DNA of 64,000 bases, taken from Pocillopora verrucosa. Taxonomy: Eukaryota; Cnidaria; Anthozoa; Scleractinia; Pocilloporidae. Within the stretch, counting starts at the first letter, position 1; every line of letters starts with the position of its first letter. This document shows, piece by piece, positions 10,796-22,207 of the stretch. A program made the translations under genes and the position numbers. Where the stretch lies: NCBI RefSeq assembly GCF_036669915.1, contig NC_089314.1, positions 3,901,120 through 3,965,119 on the forward strand, written 5' to 3'. The notes under the pieces were generated by a model. It was not told the origin of the DNA and searched no databases. It saw only the letters and a program-made list of their open reading frames with translations.

Positions 10796-11897
10796 GTTTT
10801 TTTTCCAAGCCTTATTTTCACTACTGCTGTTAACTCTTTAAACCCTAAGAGTGACTAGCATCTAATAACATCTAATTTCTTCTCACAATATCAGCCCTGA
10901 ATCACACGTTAAGGTCATGAGAATGAAGGAAATGATCACCAAAAAAGAAGATTTTGACCAGTAAACAAAATCTCCTTGTCAGCACCTTAGGAAATGTTTA
11001 TAGAAAAGTATGGAGAATATGCATAATGACATTGCGTTATTGTCGGACTAGAGTCGGACCGGTAGATTCACCGATTTGGCTCAAATTTTGCATGCATGCT
11101 TGGTTAGGGGTTCCAATCACGAAATTGATATTTTTAGATTGCCAACATATTTTGCGTGGAAAGTTACGGCTCAAGGCCATTTGGAGCCCCTCTAGGACAT
11201 GGAAACGAGGCTGGCCAAGAGCAACCTCCTTTGCTTTCTCGTTTTTGTATCTTTTTTATTATAAAAAAATCTGCAACTTTTCCTCTGTATTTTGAATAGC
11301 AAATTCTGTAGAGAATATAAAGGGAAGGGTTGAAACGCGCCATTCAATTTACTCAGTTTTAGGTGTTTAAGATCCCTGAAAAATACAGAAGTTCAGAAGC
11401 TTGAAGTACTATTGATATGTTGAGTTAGAACAATTTGCTAGTTTCTAAATGTTAGCTTGCACTGCTCCTGTTGATACACGTGTTAAGTAAATTAAATATT
11501 CCTATTAATGACCTTCAAATGGGAAACCACGAAATGATATAGTACGCTTGGGCCGCCTGTGATAACAGTATTAGTGACTGCGCAATCCATTGGCACAAGC
11601 CTTCATTAGTGTTCAATGTATGTATCCTCCGTCAATTCTTAAAAACTCTGGATCATCAGGTCTGAACTTTGATAATCAAAACCAGTTTCGGTAAACGAGA
11701 CACATGGAGCCCCCTGCGTGATCGCCTTACGAGCCAATGTATAGTGTTACATAATTTAGACTTGCGCAAGGCACGGCACGGCACGGCAGGAAGTTTATGC
11801 AGTCACGAATGGGACATATAGGATTACAGAGCTTTTTCATGTTACTCAATAGCCAAAATCTTACTTCATATGCTTGTTCTTTTCCTTTATGCTTGCA

Positions 11898-14800
11898 ATG
11901 GCACTGACTACAGATACATTTTTTGAACGAATTGGGAGTTTTGGTCGCTTTCAGATTGCGCTCAATTTGTTTTTCAATCTGTGTTCTCTATTTTGGTGGG
12001 CTGTGCCAGTGACGATCATGGTGTTTATAGCTTCAGAACCCAACTGGAAATGCGTAAACAACTCCACTTGCCCATTCACAGACAGCATTAGTATCATAGA
12101 CGAGAGATACAACCACAGATGTAACATTTTGAGGAAAGACTGGAGATTCGAGGACGACTTTACATCAGTTGTCACTGAGGTTTGTGCTAAACGTGATCAA
12201 ATTCGTGAACAGTCTCTCGTTCTTATCCCCATAACCTTATGACAATATATTTTACATTGCAAAATACCCTCTGACAATAAATGTGTGAAAATTATACATG
12301 TGAATCATATATATAAACCTCTGTCACTCCTGCTATTCTGGAAAAAGTTTAAAGTTGTAAGCCTTTCATTGATAAGGTTTAAGGGTTAGACAAAGGAGTC
12401 ATATCTGATGAGATTTCAATTCACATATCTAATTTTTTTCCAAAATCACAGTTCGACCTTGTTTGTGCCCGCAGCTACTTGGGATTCGTATCAACTTCTG
12501 GGATATTCGCAGGTTTCCTTGTTGGCAGTATTGCTATTAGTATTTTGTCAGACATGTTTGGAAGGAAGCGGCCTCTCTTCATCTGTGGCTTTTTCTGCTG
12601 GCTGTTCAATTTTGTTTCCGCATTTGCTCCAACGTTTTGGTTTTTTGTTCTTTGCCGTAGCATAGTTGGCTTTATGCTGGGTAAGTTACATTTACCTCGA
12701 GCAGCTCGCCATTTTGAGGCCCTATAAAGGGTTATCAGGATATTTGGGTAAAAGGTTATAGGGATACGGGATATTTGGGTAAACAATTATAGGGATACGG
12801 GATATTTGGGTAAAAAATTATATAGGGATACGGAGTATTCAACATATCAAACTCTTTCCCCAGCGCGATGAACATTTGTTTTTCTCGGTTCCAGGTGTAC
12901 GCGACCATGCACATGCTCTCCGTTGCGAATTTTCAAAATGGCGGACAGGCTAAATAGGGAAATAAAAAAAGCAAAGTGATTTTGCAACAAATACTTATCA
13001 TAAACCCCCGTTAGAAAGGCGAATCCACGATAGAAAGATACAAAACTGTATGATATTGAGATCAGGGAGGTTGACAAAATCAACAAGAGAGGTTGAAAAT
13101 TCATTACGTTCGCCGTTTAGCACATGCTTCGATGAATGGACACCCTTCAGGGCCAATAGAGGATCTGGATATTTTTCGTTTGTTCGCAGCGAAAAGCTGT
13201 TCATTCCCTCGGAAAATTCTCTAGAGGATAGAAAAGAATCGTTCCATGGCCAACTTGCTCGTGAAATAAAGAAAAAGCTTTGGTCTGGACAGCGAGAGGA
13301 CCCTGATATAAACATAGGCCTTAATGTTGACCAAGATGTTCTCATGGAAGGTCTAGGGAGCGTTTTGCCCGGCGTTCTTCAAAGAGGAAAGATGGTTTAC
13401 CAATTGGAGTCAAATAGGGTGCTTGATTCATATCTGGGGCTGAAGTGGGATGAAAGAATTTTAAATGTAGGTGAAGATTTTGCCTATGTAATTCCAGGAA
13501 CTATTAAGTATTGGCTGGGACAAAGAAGTCCAATCATTGAATACAAGCTCATCATTGTAGGTGTTCTTAAACCCTTTCATAACCTGCTGCCTCCAGGGAC
13601 TGAATCCTGTTTTTCTTCAGAAACAGTTGTTTGAGGGCATCAACCCCTTTGTGAATTGTGGATCTGAAGAAATCTTTAGAAGCTCTATTATTGTATTTTT
13701 CCAAGCCTTGCTGTGTGTAATATGCTATGTTCTGATAAAGTGACAGGAACTCAGGAACATTATAACATAGTGCATGCATGTAGGGAGTGACATCTTTTGC
13801 TTGGTAAACTTTGAGAAAGTGCTCAAACCATGATTTGATATTTCTTTGCAGTTCAAGAATAACCTCTTCAGATGTAAAATCTAGCCTCAAATCACCAATT
13901 ATGTCCATAAATTTAGCCCAGATCACTTGTATGTCTTTGTTTTGACTGCAAAGAGGGACAAGCATAGGTCAGAATGTTTATATTCTTAAAGAGTTTCAAC
14001 TTTTCTGGTTCGGTAAGATCTCTATATTCCAGCTTTTTGCTCTCTTTGTTGATTCTAAAATTAAAAGTGATTCCCATACTTTTGATAAATTCTTCATAAC
14101 ATGCCATGTGTTTATATTTATCTCTTGGGAATCCATCAGAGGTTTTTTTTTCTCAATAGCATCACTTCTTCTCAGCTCTCTTATGAACAAGTTAATCAAA
14201 ACATCTGAAATCCTCAGAAAAAAATGTAATGTATCTATGATGACAAGGTCCATAGGTATAAAATCAAATAATGGTTGTGCCTTACAGTTTAATTTCCTTC
14301 CAGTGGAAAACCTTGCTATTTTAACTTGCTTGTTATTAATTGACCATGTTTTGCTTGTGTCCCACCATTGCTCCCTGGGACACTTGCACCACACACAAGC
14401 ATAATCCTCATTTGCCCTGCCTAAACCACATAACAGTGCTAAAAATTTCAAATATCCACGTAAAAAGTATTCAATTTTATAGGTGCAATTATTTGCACTT
14501 ATCTCCTTTAAGTTTGACATTTCCATTCCAAGGTCTACTAGGCTGTCTCTCAGATTATCATATGTCTCTGTAGTTTTTATAACAGCAAGTATATAATTTC
14601 CCTTCTCACCCATTGCCACATCCTTTTCATGGAGAATAGTGAAAGTGAAGTTGACAACTGTAAGCCCCTTTCCAATATTTGTACCATCACCACTAAGCTC
14701 GATCTTAATAGTTTCTCCATCATTGATTTCTCCATTCTTCTGAAGCCTAACAATGTGCTCTTGCAAGCTTTCTGCAAATCCTAACTGAACACCTTCAGCA

Positions 14801-17800
14801 TCTCCTGGTGTTGGTTTCAAGTTCCATTCACTGTTTAGCTCATTAATTCACTTCTTGATGGAATATATATTGGGGAGATCATTAGCCTTAATGGCAATTT
14901 CATGCCAGGCCTCATTTGAAATCATGAATTTATCTTTGAGGTAAAGCCACATATTTATGTTATCAATGTCATCATTATTAAGGGCCTTTGGGTCAGACTC
15001 TGTAAATGGCAGCTCTCCCTCTCCAACAAGATTGAAAGTTTCATATTGATTAGTCTCAGTGTTGAGGACTTCAATTTTAGTTGCAACAAATTGTACAGCC
15101 CAAGAAAGGAGAGTGTAGTTTGGCACTCCTCCTTCAGTTGCTTTTTAATTCTCTTTTGATGGTTCTTAGAATAGTCATTAAACTTCTTCTCAGCTGGGCC
15201 TCTACCTTTTTTCCCATTTGTAATCACTTTTTTAGCCAACTGAATAAATTTTTTATTGTAGAAGGCCCCTTTCTTCTCAGCTTTCTCGAGGGCTTCTCGG
15301 GCTTTTTTATCCACTCGCAATCGCTTTACCTTCTCTTGTACCAAAGATTCTTCTAATTTTATTTTTTCTCCCCTCAACTGGCTGTTCTCATCTTTAAGCT
15401 GATGTACATCAACCTCGTTGTAATACACCTTAAATCGATACCGAGGGCCCGTTTCCAAATTGCTAAGAAGTGCATTTAATTGCCACGATTACTAGCTTTC
15501 TTGACAGCTTTCTGAAAACAGAATATTTTCTTTCTGAAGACTTCTGATATATGGCTATTGATTATTATACCTCGTATACCTGATTGCTCAAACACTTTGT
15601 TTACAATCATTGAAACGACCGACTCATGGTTTTCTCTGAAAACTTCTTTGCTTTGAAATATTATAGATTAGTAAGCTGAAACGAAAAATTAATCAGGGAA
15701 GTTCACGAAAAATCCAGCGAACAAGCTTAAAAAAGACATTTAATTAGACTTCATACTGCGATGAACTTCACAAATCTTACTTATTTATCTCGTAAGTAAA
15801 CAATGGCAGATTAATACCCGAAGTGCTTTCTGAGTTTCCCGATCCCTCTCCTACTGCTTTCACGCTCACCAAATAGGAAAAAATCAAAAGGAGGAAGATA
15901 CAGCTGTTTTGAAACGCCATTTGACGAGGGTAAATCTGCTTTTTGTTCGACACTTTACATATCAAAACAAAGGAAATTTGTTCCTCTTTTTGATTCAGGC
16001 GGTACATTTTTAAATTGCGCTTGCGTAAAAAAGATATCGCCCGAGACGCTTCGCTCGGTTGTGTTTTGAACAAAAACGCCTTGTTAATTTCACGCAACCG
16101 CTCGGAGAAAAGGTTAAAATGACGGGGGAAAAACTTTACCTTCAAGTTAGAAAATTAGCGAAATAGAAAGCCACAACATTATAGTTTAATATTTCAGAGG
16201 TACATTGAGTGCTTTTTCCGTAGAGAATCCGCACGATGGTAAAATGTTCGAAAATTACACTCGATTTGAGTGGGGCGTTGAAGTGGGCGTGGTCACTATA
16301 TTCATGTTAAGACTATTTGTACCCCGTGAGTTTGATATGAACAAGGTTCTGGGATATCGAAGATCGAAGTTCTCATTTTTAAAAGAAAGAAATAAGATTA
16401 TTAGTCAATGTGGAAGGCGCAAATAGTGGAAAAAATACTTTCAAATGCGATTTTTTACATTTTGCCTGCCATCAAATATTGTCAATATTGACAATAGCTG
16501 CCAATATCGGCTCTTGTCCGAGAACAACTCTCCCCCTCCCCCACGGCTTTTTCTATTTCGCAGTACTTTTGCGCGTTGCGATCTCCCGCCTCTGCTGTTC
16601 AAGACGAACTTATCGTATTTAACGAAGAAGAATACCAATGTTATATGGTTCAGTGCTTGGACTGTGGAGATCCGCTGACCGTCAGGGAGACTGGGAAAGA
16701 AATGTCAAATGAGTTAGCAAAAATGGAATATGAAGAGATACTAGGGTTCAACCACAAGATCAGGAAGAAAGTCAAGGCGTCCAAGAGAATCATCGTTCTT
16801 ATTTTTACTACTAACTTGAAACACAAGAAACCCTCGGCAGCAGCATCCATTACTCTCGCCTGGACGGAATACAAGTCGACGACGTAAGCACTTGATTACA
16901 GTACATCTACCCGGCTTGTGTGCAGTTGAAATAATTGTAGTGATTCACAATATAAACAGTGTCTTCTTGCGTAAAAACCGGCGAAACAAGATGGTGTAGT
17001 TAACAGAAACAACAACAGGAGAGCCGTGCGAGGGAACAAATCAGCGAAACAGCATGGAAACACCCAAGGAAAACGCTCAATAACATCGTCATGGTAACTG
17101 GCATTATAGGGATACAAGAATTAACGGGATACAGGATATTTTGGCTCAAAATTAATGGGAAACGGGATACTAAGACCCCCCCCCCCTCCCCTCCTTCCTT
17201 AATGGGGGCTCCATCGTAAGTGTGACATTCGAGCCCGTGAAAATTTGTCTTCGGACCGAAGTGATTCCCGGGTAGGGAGATTTGGCCGCTTGAATAATAT
17301 GGAAGAGTAGAGAAATCTGATATTTAAGAATGTTTAGCTGCTTCTGGTTATGTGCTTAGTGAAGTTATTAAAGGGTGTAACATGTTGTTCATGTAGGGAA
17401 TACGAGAGAGTAATTCGTTCCGCAAAAATATACATAAAAGGCGAACACGGTTAGTCCTCAGCACGAAGACATTTCGTAAGCCTCCAAAAATGGAGAGGTT
17501 GAACACCTCCCTCCCCCTCCTCCGAAAAGTTAAAAGACTACTTACAAGTCGCTGCAGAAGGCCGTTCTCCGTTTTAGTTTTATTTTTTAACATACAGCTG
17601 GGTACAGCATTCCTATGTTTGTGTTGGCGATGGAGTTTTCTGGGATTCGCCACAGAGGTGCCGCAGGAGCACTCGTTTGGACTGGTATTGCTGTGGGAAG
17701 TCAGGCGTTAGCTGGATGTGCTTACGCCATCAGAGATTGGAGGCTTCTGACCATCGTCACAGGAGCTCCTGGGAGTATACTTATAGGTGGTTGGTTGTGA

Positions 17801-20800
17801 GTAGCTCTTTTCATTTTCAGTGCGTTGATGAGTAGGAAAGGCCCCTTTACAATGACATATTCTACTTATGTAATCCATTTATCAGCATAAGAGGTCAGCC
17901 TGCTCTCACTCTGGGCACTCGTCACATAGTTTAACCAGTTTGTCTTCAGATTTCGATGCTTTCATAGGTATTTCTTGAGTTTAACAAAGTCTCACTTATT
18001 ACTGAATGAATAAGGAAATTACCAACACATCTTACGCAGATTAGAGCTCAAATCTATTTCCTCTTACTGGAACTTTCTTGTATTTCCAACTGTTACAGTA
18101 ATCTATTCATTTATTTCTAGCTCCTGAGGTGTTCAACACTAAATCACAATCCACCTTGTCTATTAGATTGCAGCGATTGTAAAGTTAACTATATTTTGCA
18201 CTATTCCATGTCCCTTAGTTTTACTCCAGAGTCCATCCGTTGGCTCCTCAAGAAAGGTCGAGAGACGGAAGCGAGGGACATACTAAGTAAAGTTGCCAAG
18301 GTGAATGGTAAAAGCATGCCAGAAGAAGCATTACATTTGCCCAAGGATGAGAGAATAAGACTTGGTGACTTTCCTGATTTGTTTATGTCAGATGGAATGA
18401 TTCACAGAACACTTGGGTCTTGGCTCATGTGGTAAGTTTTCTTCCTTATTTGTTTGCTCTCTGGAGTCAATGTAAATAATAGTTCTGAGGTAAAAAACAT
18501 CAAATATACTCTAATAAAGTGTGTAATTTATTGTTATCAACTAAAATGACAACGTAAATTGGCCACTGTAAAGCTGACGTTTCGAGCATTAGCCCTTCGT
18601 CAGGATAAATTGCTCTGACGAGGGGCTAACGCTCGAAACGACAACTTTCAAACTATTTACGGTTTCCAATTTACGTTATCAACTCAGTTGATAATACTAA
18701 ATTACCCTCTTATATTCTCCCACAGACGTAGCGCCACAGTTTCTTTAGAAACTTACCCCTTTATTCATCTGATAAGCTGTGCCTTGCCACAAGTCACAGC
18801 TCTACATGTCATCTATAGGTAGCCAGCCTACTTTTTGATAAATTAAGCTGGGTAGCTATAGATGACATTGTACGCGTTAGAAAACTCTGTATGCTACATA
18901 GAGTTAGCCAGGGTCATTGTCCTGAATATTTCATCTCATATTTTAAACATGTTAGGTATACACATAGTTATCGAACTAGATCTGCTATCTGTAATGATGT
19001 TTTGACACCATCATGTTAAAGAAAGTCAGGAAGTCAGGATTTTCAACTCAAGTGTATGTCGTCTATAGAATAATCTAGATAACACATACAAAAACATAAT
19101 TTCCCACTCAAATTTCAGAAAAATGCTACAGAATGATTTTATCAAAGAAGGCCCTTCGCTAGAACATTTTAAGATTAGTAGGACCTTTTTATTTTTATTA
19201 TTGTTGGAAGTGTAATAATTGGTAGGATCAGCATGATTTTTGTTTTTTTTTTTTGTGTTTTGTTTTTGTTGAGGGCCATTTTGTATTTCACCCTTGATAA
19301 ATAAAGTATTTGTTTGTGTTTGTTTGTACATCATTGCCTGCATCTGTCATTTAAAAAAACATTCTTTTTTTCTTTTGAATCAGGTTTGCAGTATCTTTTA
19401 TATCCTATGCGACAGCTTTCAGCGCACCGTTTATTGGGGGTAATGTCTACATCAATGTAGTCGTTGCTGCCGTTGATGGACTAATCGCATACCCTCTATC
19501 TGCTGTTTTGGCAGTCAGGTAGTAAAATTTAAAATGAAATAAGCTAATTAACAATATGATTATTCCATCTTTTAATCAATCCATCATTAAATCAGATAAT
19601 TTAGTTTTATTAAACGAGTTGAATATTAATTTGCAATTGGCCACCATAGAGAGTTTCTAAGGCTGACACTTTTAGTGTTAGCGTTTCATTCACTCTGGCG
19701 AAGGCCTAACGCTCGAAGCTTCAGCCTCAGAAACTCTCTCTAGTGGCCAAATTACATTATCAACTCAGTTGATGGAAGAAAATTATTTTTGAATACCCCA
19801 CAGAGACGCACCACCCAATTTCCATAGAAACTTACCCTCTTCATCATTATATCAGTTTGTTACTCAATCAATTTACCAATCAACTGCAAACAGTCATTCA
19901 GAGGATGAATCCATAGACGGATCGATTTACTGGTCAATTAACGATTTTTGTATTAGCTATTTGACAACTATATGCCAATTTTTTAGCTTTGAAATGCCAT
20001 TAATGTTTTCATTACGAATTTGAACTTAACCATGATCGGATTCTTATCTTACTCCCGTAACTGTTGTTGTTCATTTCCCATCTTTATATCTAGATTTCGT
20101 CGAAAGTTTATCATTGTGGTATCGTTTATTCTATCGGCTGCGGGAGCAATTGGCGCACTTCTTTTATCAGATAATGATGACGACAACGGTAAAATGAACC
20201 CTACTAATTAATGGACTTTCCAGAATCTAACAAAAGTGTAATTAAAATGAAACTTTAGAAACTGATTGTGCAGACAGCATGTGTCGAAATATTCTCAGAG
20301 TTTTCCTCCTGATCATAAAGTGGGGTCTTATCCACACACATGATATGTGCATCGTAAGAACCATGTCCGTGTAAAAATCCACGTTTTACCATTTTATAAC
20401 AGGATAACGTACTGCGAAGGACCAAGATAATATAGCGGTCAAACGTCTACGCATATGCAAACTTCTTGATGGCTATGAAGTTTAACTTTATGCTGTCAGA
20501 AACAAGTTTTCGCAGAAACAGGCTAGAGAGCAATGGCCTTTTAAAAGTAGATAACTTATTAGATGAAGCCAAAAATCAAATCGTAAATCAACAAGATGCC
20601 TGTCAGTACGGATAAGCTTTGTTCTTTGAAAAGTCTCGACTTTTTCTTTTCTCTACTTTGTGTCCTTCAGCAGATATCTATTAGCGTTACTTTTTTCTGA
20701 ATATTTTGCAAGAGAGCGGCTGTTTTTTTTGTTTCCTTTGAAGTTTTGCGCGGGAAATCAGCGCGAGCCGACCATAATTTATCCACTTGCGCATGCTAGA

Positions 20801-22207
20801 CGTTTGACTTCTGCCTTGGTTCTATGGAAATAGGAAAGGCCTCCGTGCCTCCCTCGGGAGGATCGCAGACCTGGACTGGGAAAACCGCCAAAATCAAGTC
20901 TACTAAGACCCAGGCAAGGGTTGATTCGACGGTCTGTTGTAACGCTTCTGCAACACTAGTTCCATTAATTAATGATCATTTGTATCATAACTGAGTATAG
21001 CGGCATAAAGAACGATACTCTCTCTCAGATAAGAGTTAACGTTTGAATTTTGCTGCCAGGTTATCCGATTGGAAAAATCCTCATGTCCATGGTTGTTGCT
21101 AGACTTGCTGTTGTCACCGCATTCACACTTATTTACATTTTCACTGCAGAGATGTTTCCGACAACTTTGAGGTAATTAAGTGGCCCAGCACTGCTGAAAG
21201 GATTTTTTAAGCTGATCCGGCAAATTCTGTCACCACATGGAAAAACATATTCTCTTTTTCCTTCCATATATATTATCATTTTATATCGTCACGTATTCGA
21301 CAGATTAATTTAATTTCTCTTTAAGTTTGCGGTTTTACATGTGTAAAGACAAAGTTACCGTTTCTTTTCATTTCACAGACGCTATTTGAGCATCGACTGA
21401 CTATTCTTTATTATTGTAGAAACCTCTAATGTGTTCGCGCAGCGCCCCGTAATGAGGCAACACTAAAGTGAGGCTATACTTACATTGACGTGCCTCATGC
21501 TCATCTAAATTATTTTTGTATGTGTTTGTGTTCTGGTAAAGGAATGTTGCCATGGGTACATCAACAGCTGCTGCACGTGTAAGCGCTTTTTTAGCACCCT
21601 ACTCTGTGCTTTTGGTAAGTGTGCAGCGTACTTACATCTTCTAAAGGTAGTCCGCTTACTTTAGTTGGGAAGTGATATCCACTGAGTACAACCCTTGCTA
21701 CTACTTGAATCGCAAATAGCGTCTCAAAGTACAATGCAGCATGTCTGAACAGGGTATACGTAGCTGAATAAACACAATTTGTGAAGAACAGCAAAGAGTC
21801 ACCAGCAAAGCACCAGCGACAATTTCTCCACCCCTACCATGCTGTTTAGATGGATTTCTTTGTATTCCTTCTGTGAACCCCGTCACAATATCTGTATCCC
21901 TTGATATTTGTGGTATCGAGAGCGACAATGAGAAGAAAGCTCAACTTTGAAAGGAGACCGGCGTAATTCAACAAACGAGGTATTTGTCGCCTGTACTAAT
22001 ACCTCAACCTCCTTTACTCAACAGACAACCGTCCACTGGCTTCTTCCGTTTGGATTAATGGCTGGTTTGGCTTTAGCAGCTGCTTTTGTTTGCCTCTCTC
22101 TCCCAGAGACTCAAAACCAACCAACTATGGAAAATCTGTTTCAGGACATAGTATGCCAACCGAAGAATGAGACACTTGGTGATGAGGAACTCGATACCGA
22201 ACTCTGA
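11898..22207 (+). CDS. Gene B: SLC22 (OCTN-like) organic cation/carnitine transporter, 9 exons
   Basis: Predicted 506-aa, 12-TM MFS transporter. Exons: 11898-12179, 12452-12680, 17598-17796, 18219-18431, 19384-19518, 20094-20188, 21060-21171, 21542-21614, 22025-22207; all introns GT-AG and every junction keeps frame. Visible marks: TM1 about 20-45; extracellular loop about 46-100 with N-N-S-T (54-57) and cysteines, then VVTEFDLVC; MFS motif as SDMFGRK (127-133), where the usual Lys/Arg is Met129; SLC22 signature TPESIRWLL (239-247); TM11-side motif GTSTAAARVS with Arg434; C-terminal LPETQNQPT (472-480). Arg at the TM11 position fits OCTN/OAT rather than OCT proteins. The second loop sequon seen in gene C (N-I-S, 76-78) is N-I-L here. 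Intron 2 is swollen by a 4.5 kb insertion. Recent tandem copy of gene C. No stop or frameshift; substrate unknown. Confidence 0.93.
12729..12840. repeat. ~40-bp direct repeats inside left end of intron-2 insertion
   Basis: Three imperfect tandem units each contain GGATATTTGGGTAAA and TATAGGGATACGG. Related motifs, in the same orientation, recur near the right end (about 17103-17170). They look like subterminal repeats, which often bind transposase; this is inference. Confidence 0.6.
13050..13634 (+). CDS. Unrecognised 194-codon ORF in intron-2 insertion
   Basis: An open plus-strand frame of 194 codons with normal-looking amino-acid composition, beginning MILRSGRLTKSTREVE and including PDINIGLNVDQDVLMEG, VIPGTIKYWLGQR and then IIVG at about 13560. 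I do not recognise it and see no signal peptide or TM helix. The final part after about 13562 overlaps, tail to tail, the 3' end of the minus-strand transposase-like gene, so the real coding part may end in a splice donor at GTAGGT (13557). It could be a second gene of the element (convergent to the transposase) or a fragment of a host gene carried with it. Confidence 0.4.
   Translation: MILRSGRLTKSTREVENSLRSPFSTCFDEWTPFRANRGSGYFSFVRSEKLFIPSENSLEDRKESFHGQLAREIKKKLWSGQREDPDINIGLNVDQDVLMEGLGSVLPGVLQRGKMVYQLESNRVLDSYLGLKWDERILNVGEDFAYVIPGTIKYWLGQRSPIIEYKLIIVGVLKPFHNLLPPGTESCFSSETVV
13567..15458 (-). pseudogene. Decayed transposase-like gene in gene B intron 2
   Basis: Minus-strand pieces read in order as one protein of roughly 630 residues with several breaks. 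Part 1 (15458 to about 15126) is Lys/Glu-rich with a coiled-coil region after METGPRYRFKV. It shifts frame near 15126 into a second part, which meets an in-frame TGA just before 14848. It then resumes in the same frame to about 14107 with IELSGDGTNIGKGL and the block VIIDTLHFFLRISDVL. Further frame changes near 14107 and 13970 lead to a C-terminal part ending LKQLFLKKNRIQSLEA. The acidic residues in GDGTNIG and IIDTLH could be the first two of an RNase H-fold catalytic triad, but that is inference. Similar repeat-encoded proteins are numerous in cnidarian and sponge genomes. The element is no longer autonomous. Confidence 0.6.
15781..15920 (-). other. Possible signal-peptide exon (minus strand)
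   Basis: ATG at 15920 opens MAFQNSCIFLLLIFSYLVSV, a textbook signal peptide with a hydrophobic core, followed by KAVGEGSGNSESTSG. The frame runs to a good splice donor, GTAAGAT at 15774-15780. It lies upstream of the transposase-like gene on the same strand inside the intron-2 insertion. No matching second exon was identified. It may be a captured host exon, a gene start, or chance. Confidence 0.25.
16576..16887 (+). other. Short plus-strand ORF near right end of intron-2 insertion
   Basis: A 103-codon frame with a Cys-x2-Cys pair (QCLDCGDPLTVRE) followed by a basic helix-like stretch (NHKIRKKVKASKR). It ends shortly after a possible donor (GTAAGC at about 16884). No family recognised. It could be a small accessory ORF or an exon related to the 13050 ORF, whose strand it shares. 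Confidence 0.25.
18520..18760. mobile_element. Foldback MITE (CTAACGCTCGAAACG family), gene B intron 4
   Basis: Long inverted arms meet near 18605. Each arm carries TTATCAACT, a GTAAATTGGCCAC-like block, GACGTTTCGAGC and TTAGCCCTTCGTC, and the outer segment ends with the TTTCTTTAGAAACTTACCC block. The same element occupies the same place in gene C (27422-27669), so it pre-dates the duplication. Confidence 0.8.
18807..19335 (+). mobile_element. 5'-inverted LINE remnant in gene B intron 4
   Basis: The frame from 18849 to a stop at 19017-19019 encodes about 56 residues, containing VRKLCMLHRVSQGH, PEYFISYFKHV and THSYRTRS. This resembles the extreme C-terminal region of CR1/L2-like non-LTR reverse transcriptases. 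The start is preceded by an inverted copy of its own first 20 or so bases (18807-18829 against 18845-18868), as left by twin priming. The tail is T-rich and ends in a GATAAATAAAG-type motif near 19300. The insertion is absent from gene C intron 4. Confidence 0.6.
19600..19838. mobile_element. Foldback MITE (CTAACGCTCGAAACG family), gene B intron 5
   Basis: Inverted arms carry AATTGGCCACC, AGAGTTTCTAAGGCTGAC and the CTAACGCTCGAAGC motif, with the outer AGAAACTTACCC block at the right edge. The gene C counterpart is at 28322-28538, so this insertion was also present before duplication. More diverged than the intron 4 copy. Confidence 0.75.

Larger units (their letters stand above)
12714..17215. 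mobile_element. ~4.5 kb transposon-like insertion in gene B intron 2
   Basis: Gene C intron 2 runs uninterrupted through GCCATTGTAAGTGTGAC (26001-26017). In gene B the same site is split, with about 4.5 kb between GCCATT (12708-12713) and GTAAGTGTGAC (17216 on). The edges are loosely inverted: TGAGGCCCTATAAAGG inside the left end versus GGAGCCCCCATTAAGG when the right end is read on the minus strand. CCATT and CCATC at the edges may be a worn target duplication. Direct short repeats around GGGATACGGGATA lie inside both ends (12740-12835 and 17105-17175). Inside are a broken minus-strand transposase-like gene (13567-15458) and plus-strand ORFs (13050-13634, 16576-16887). Superfamily not assigned; it may be a composite of nested elements. 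Confidence 0.7.

Noticed and set aside
10954-11295. 113-codon plus ORF upstream of gene B
   Set aside because: The duplicated copy upstream of gene C does not preserve the frame, and no domain is recognisable.
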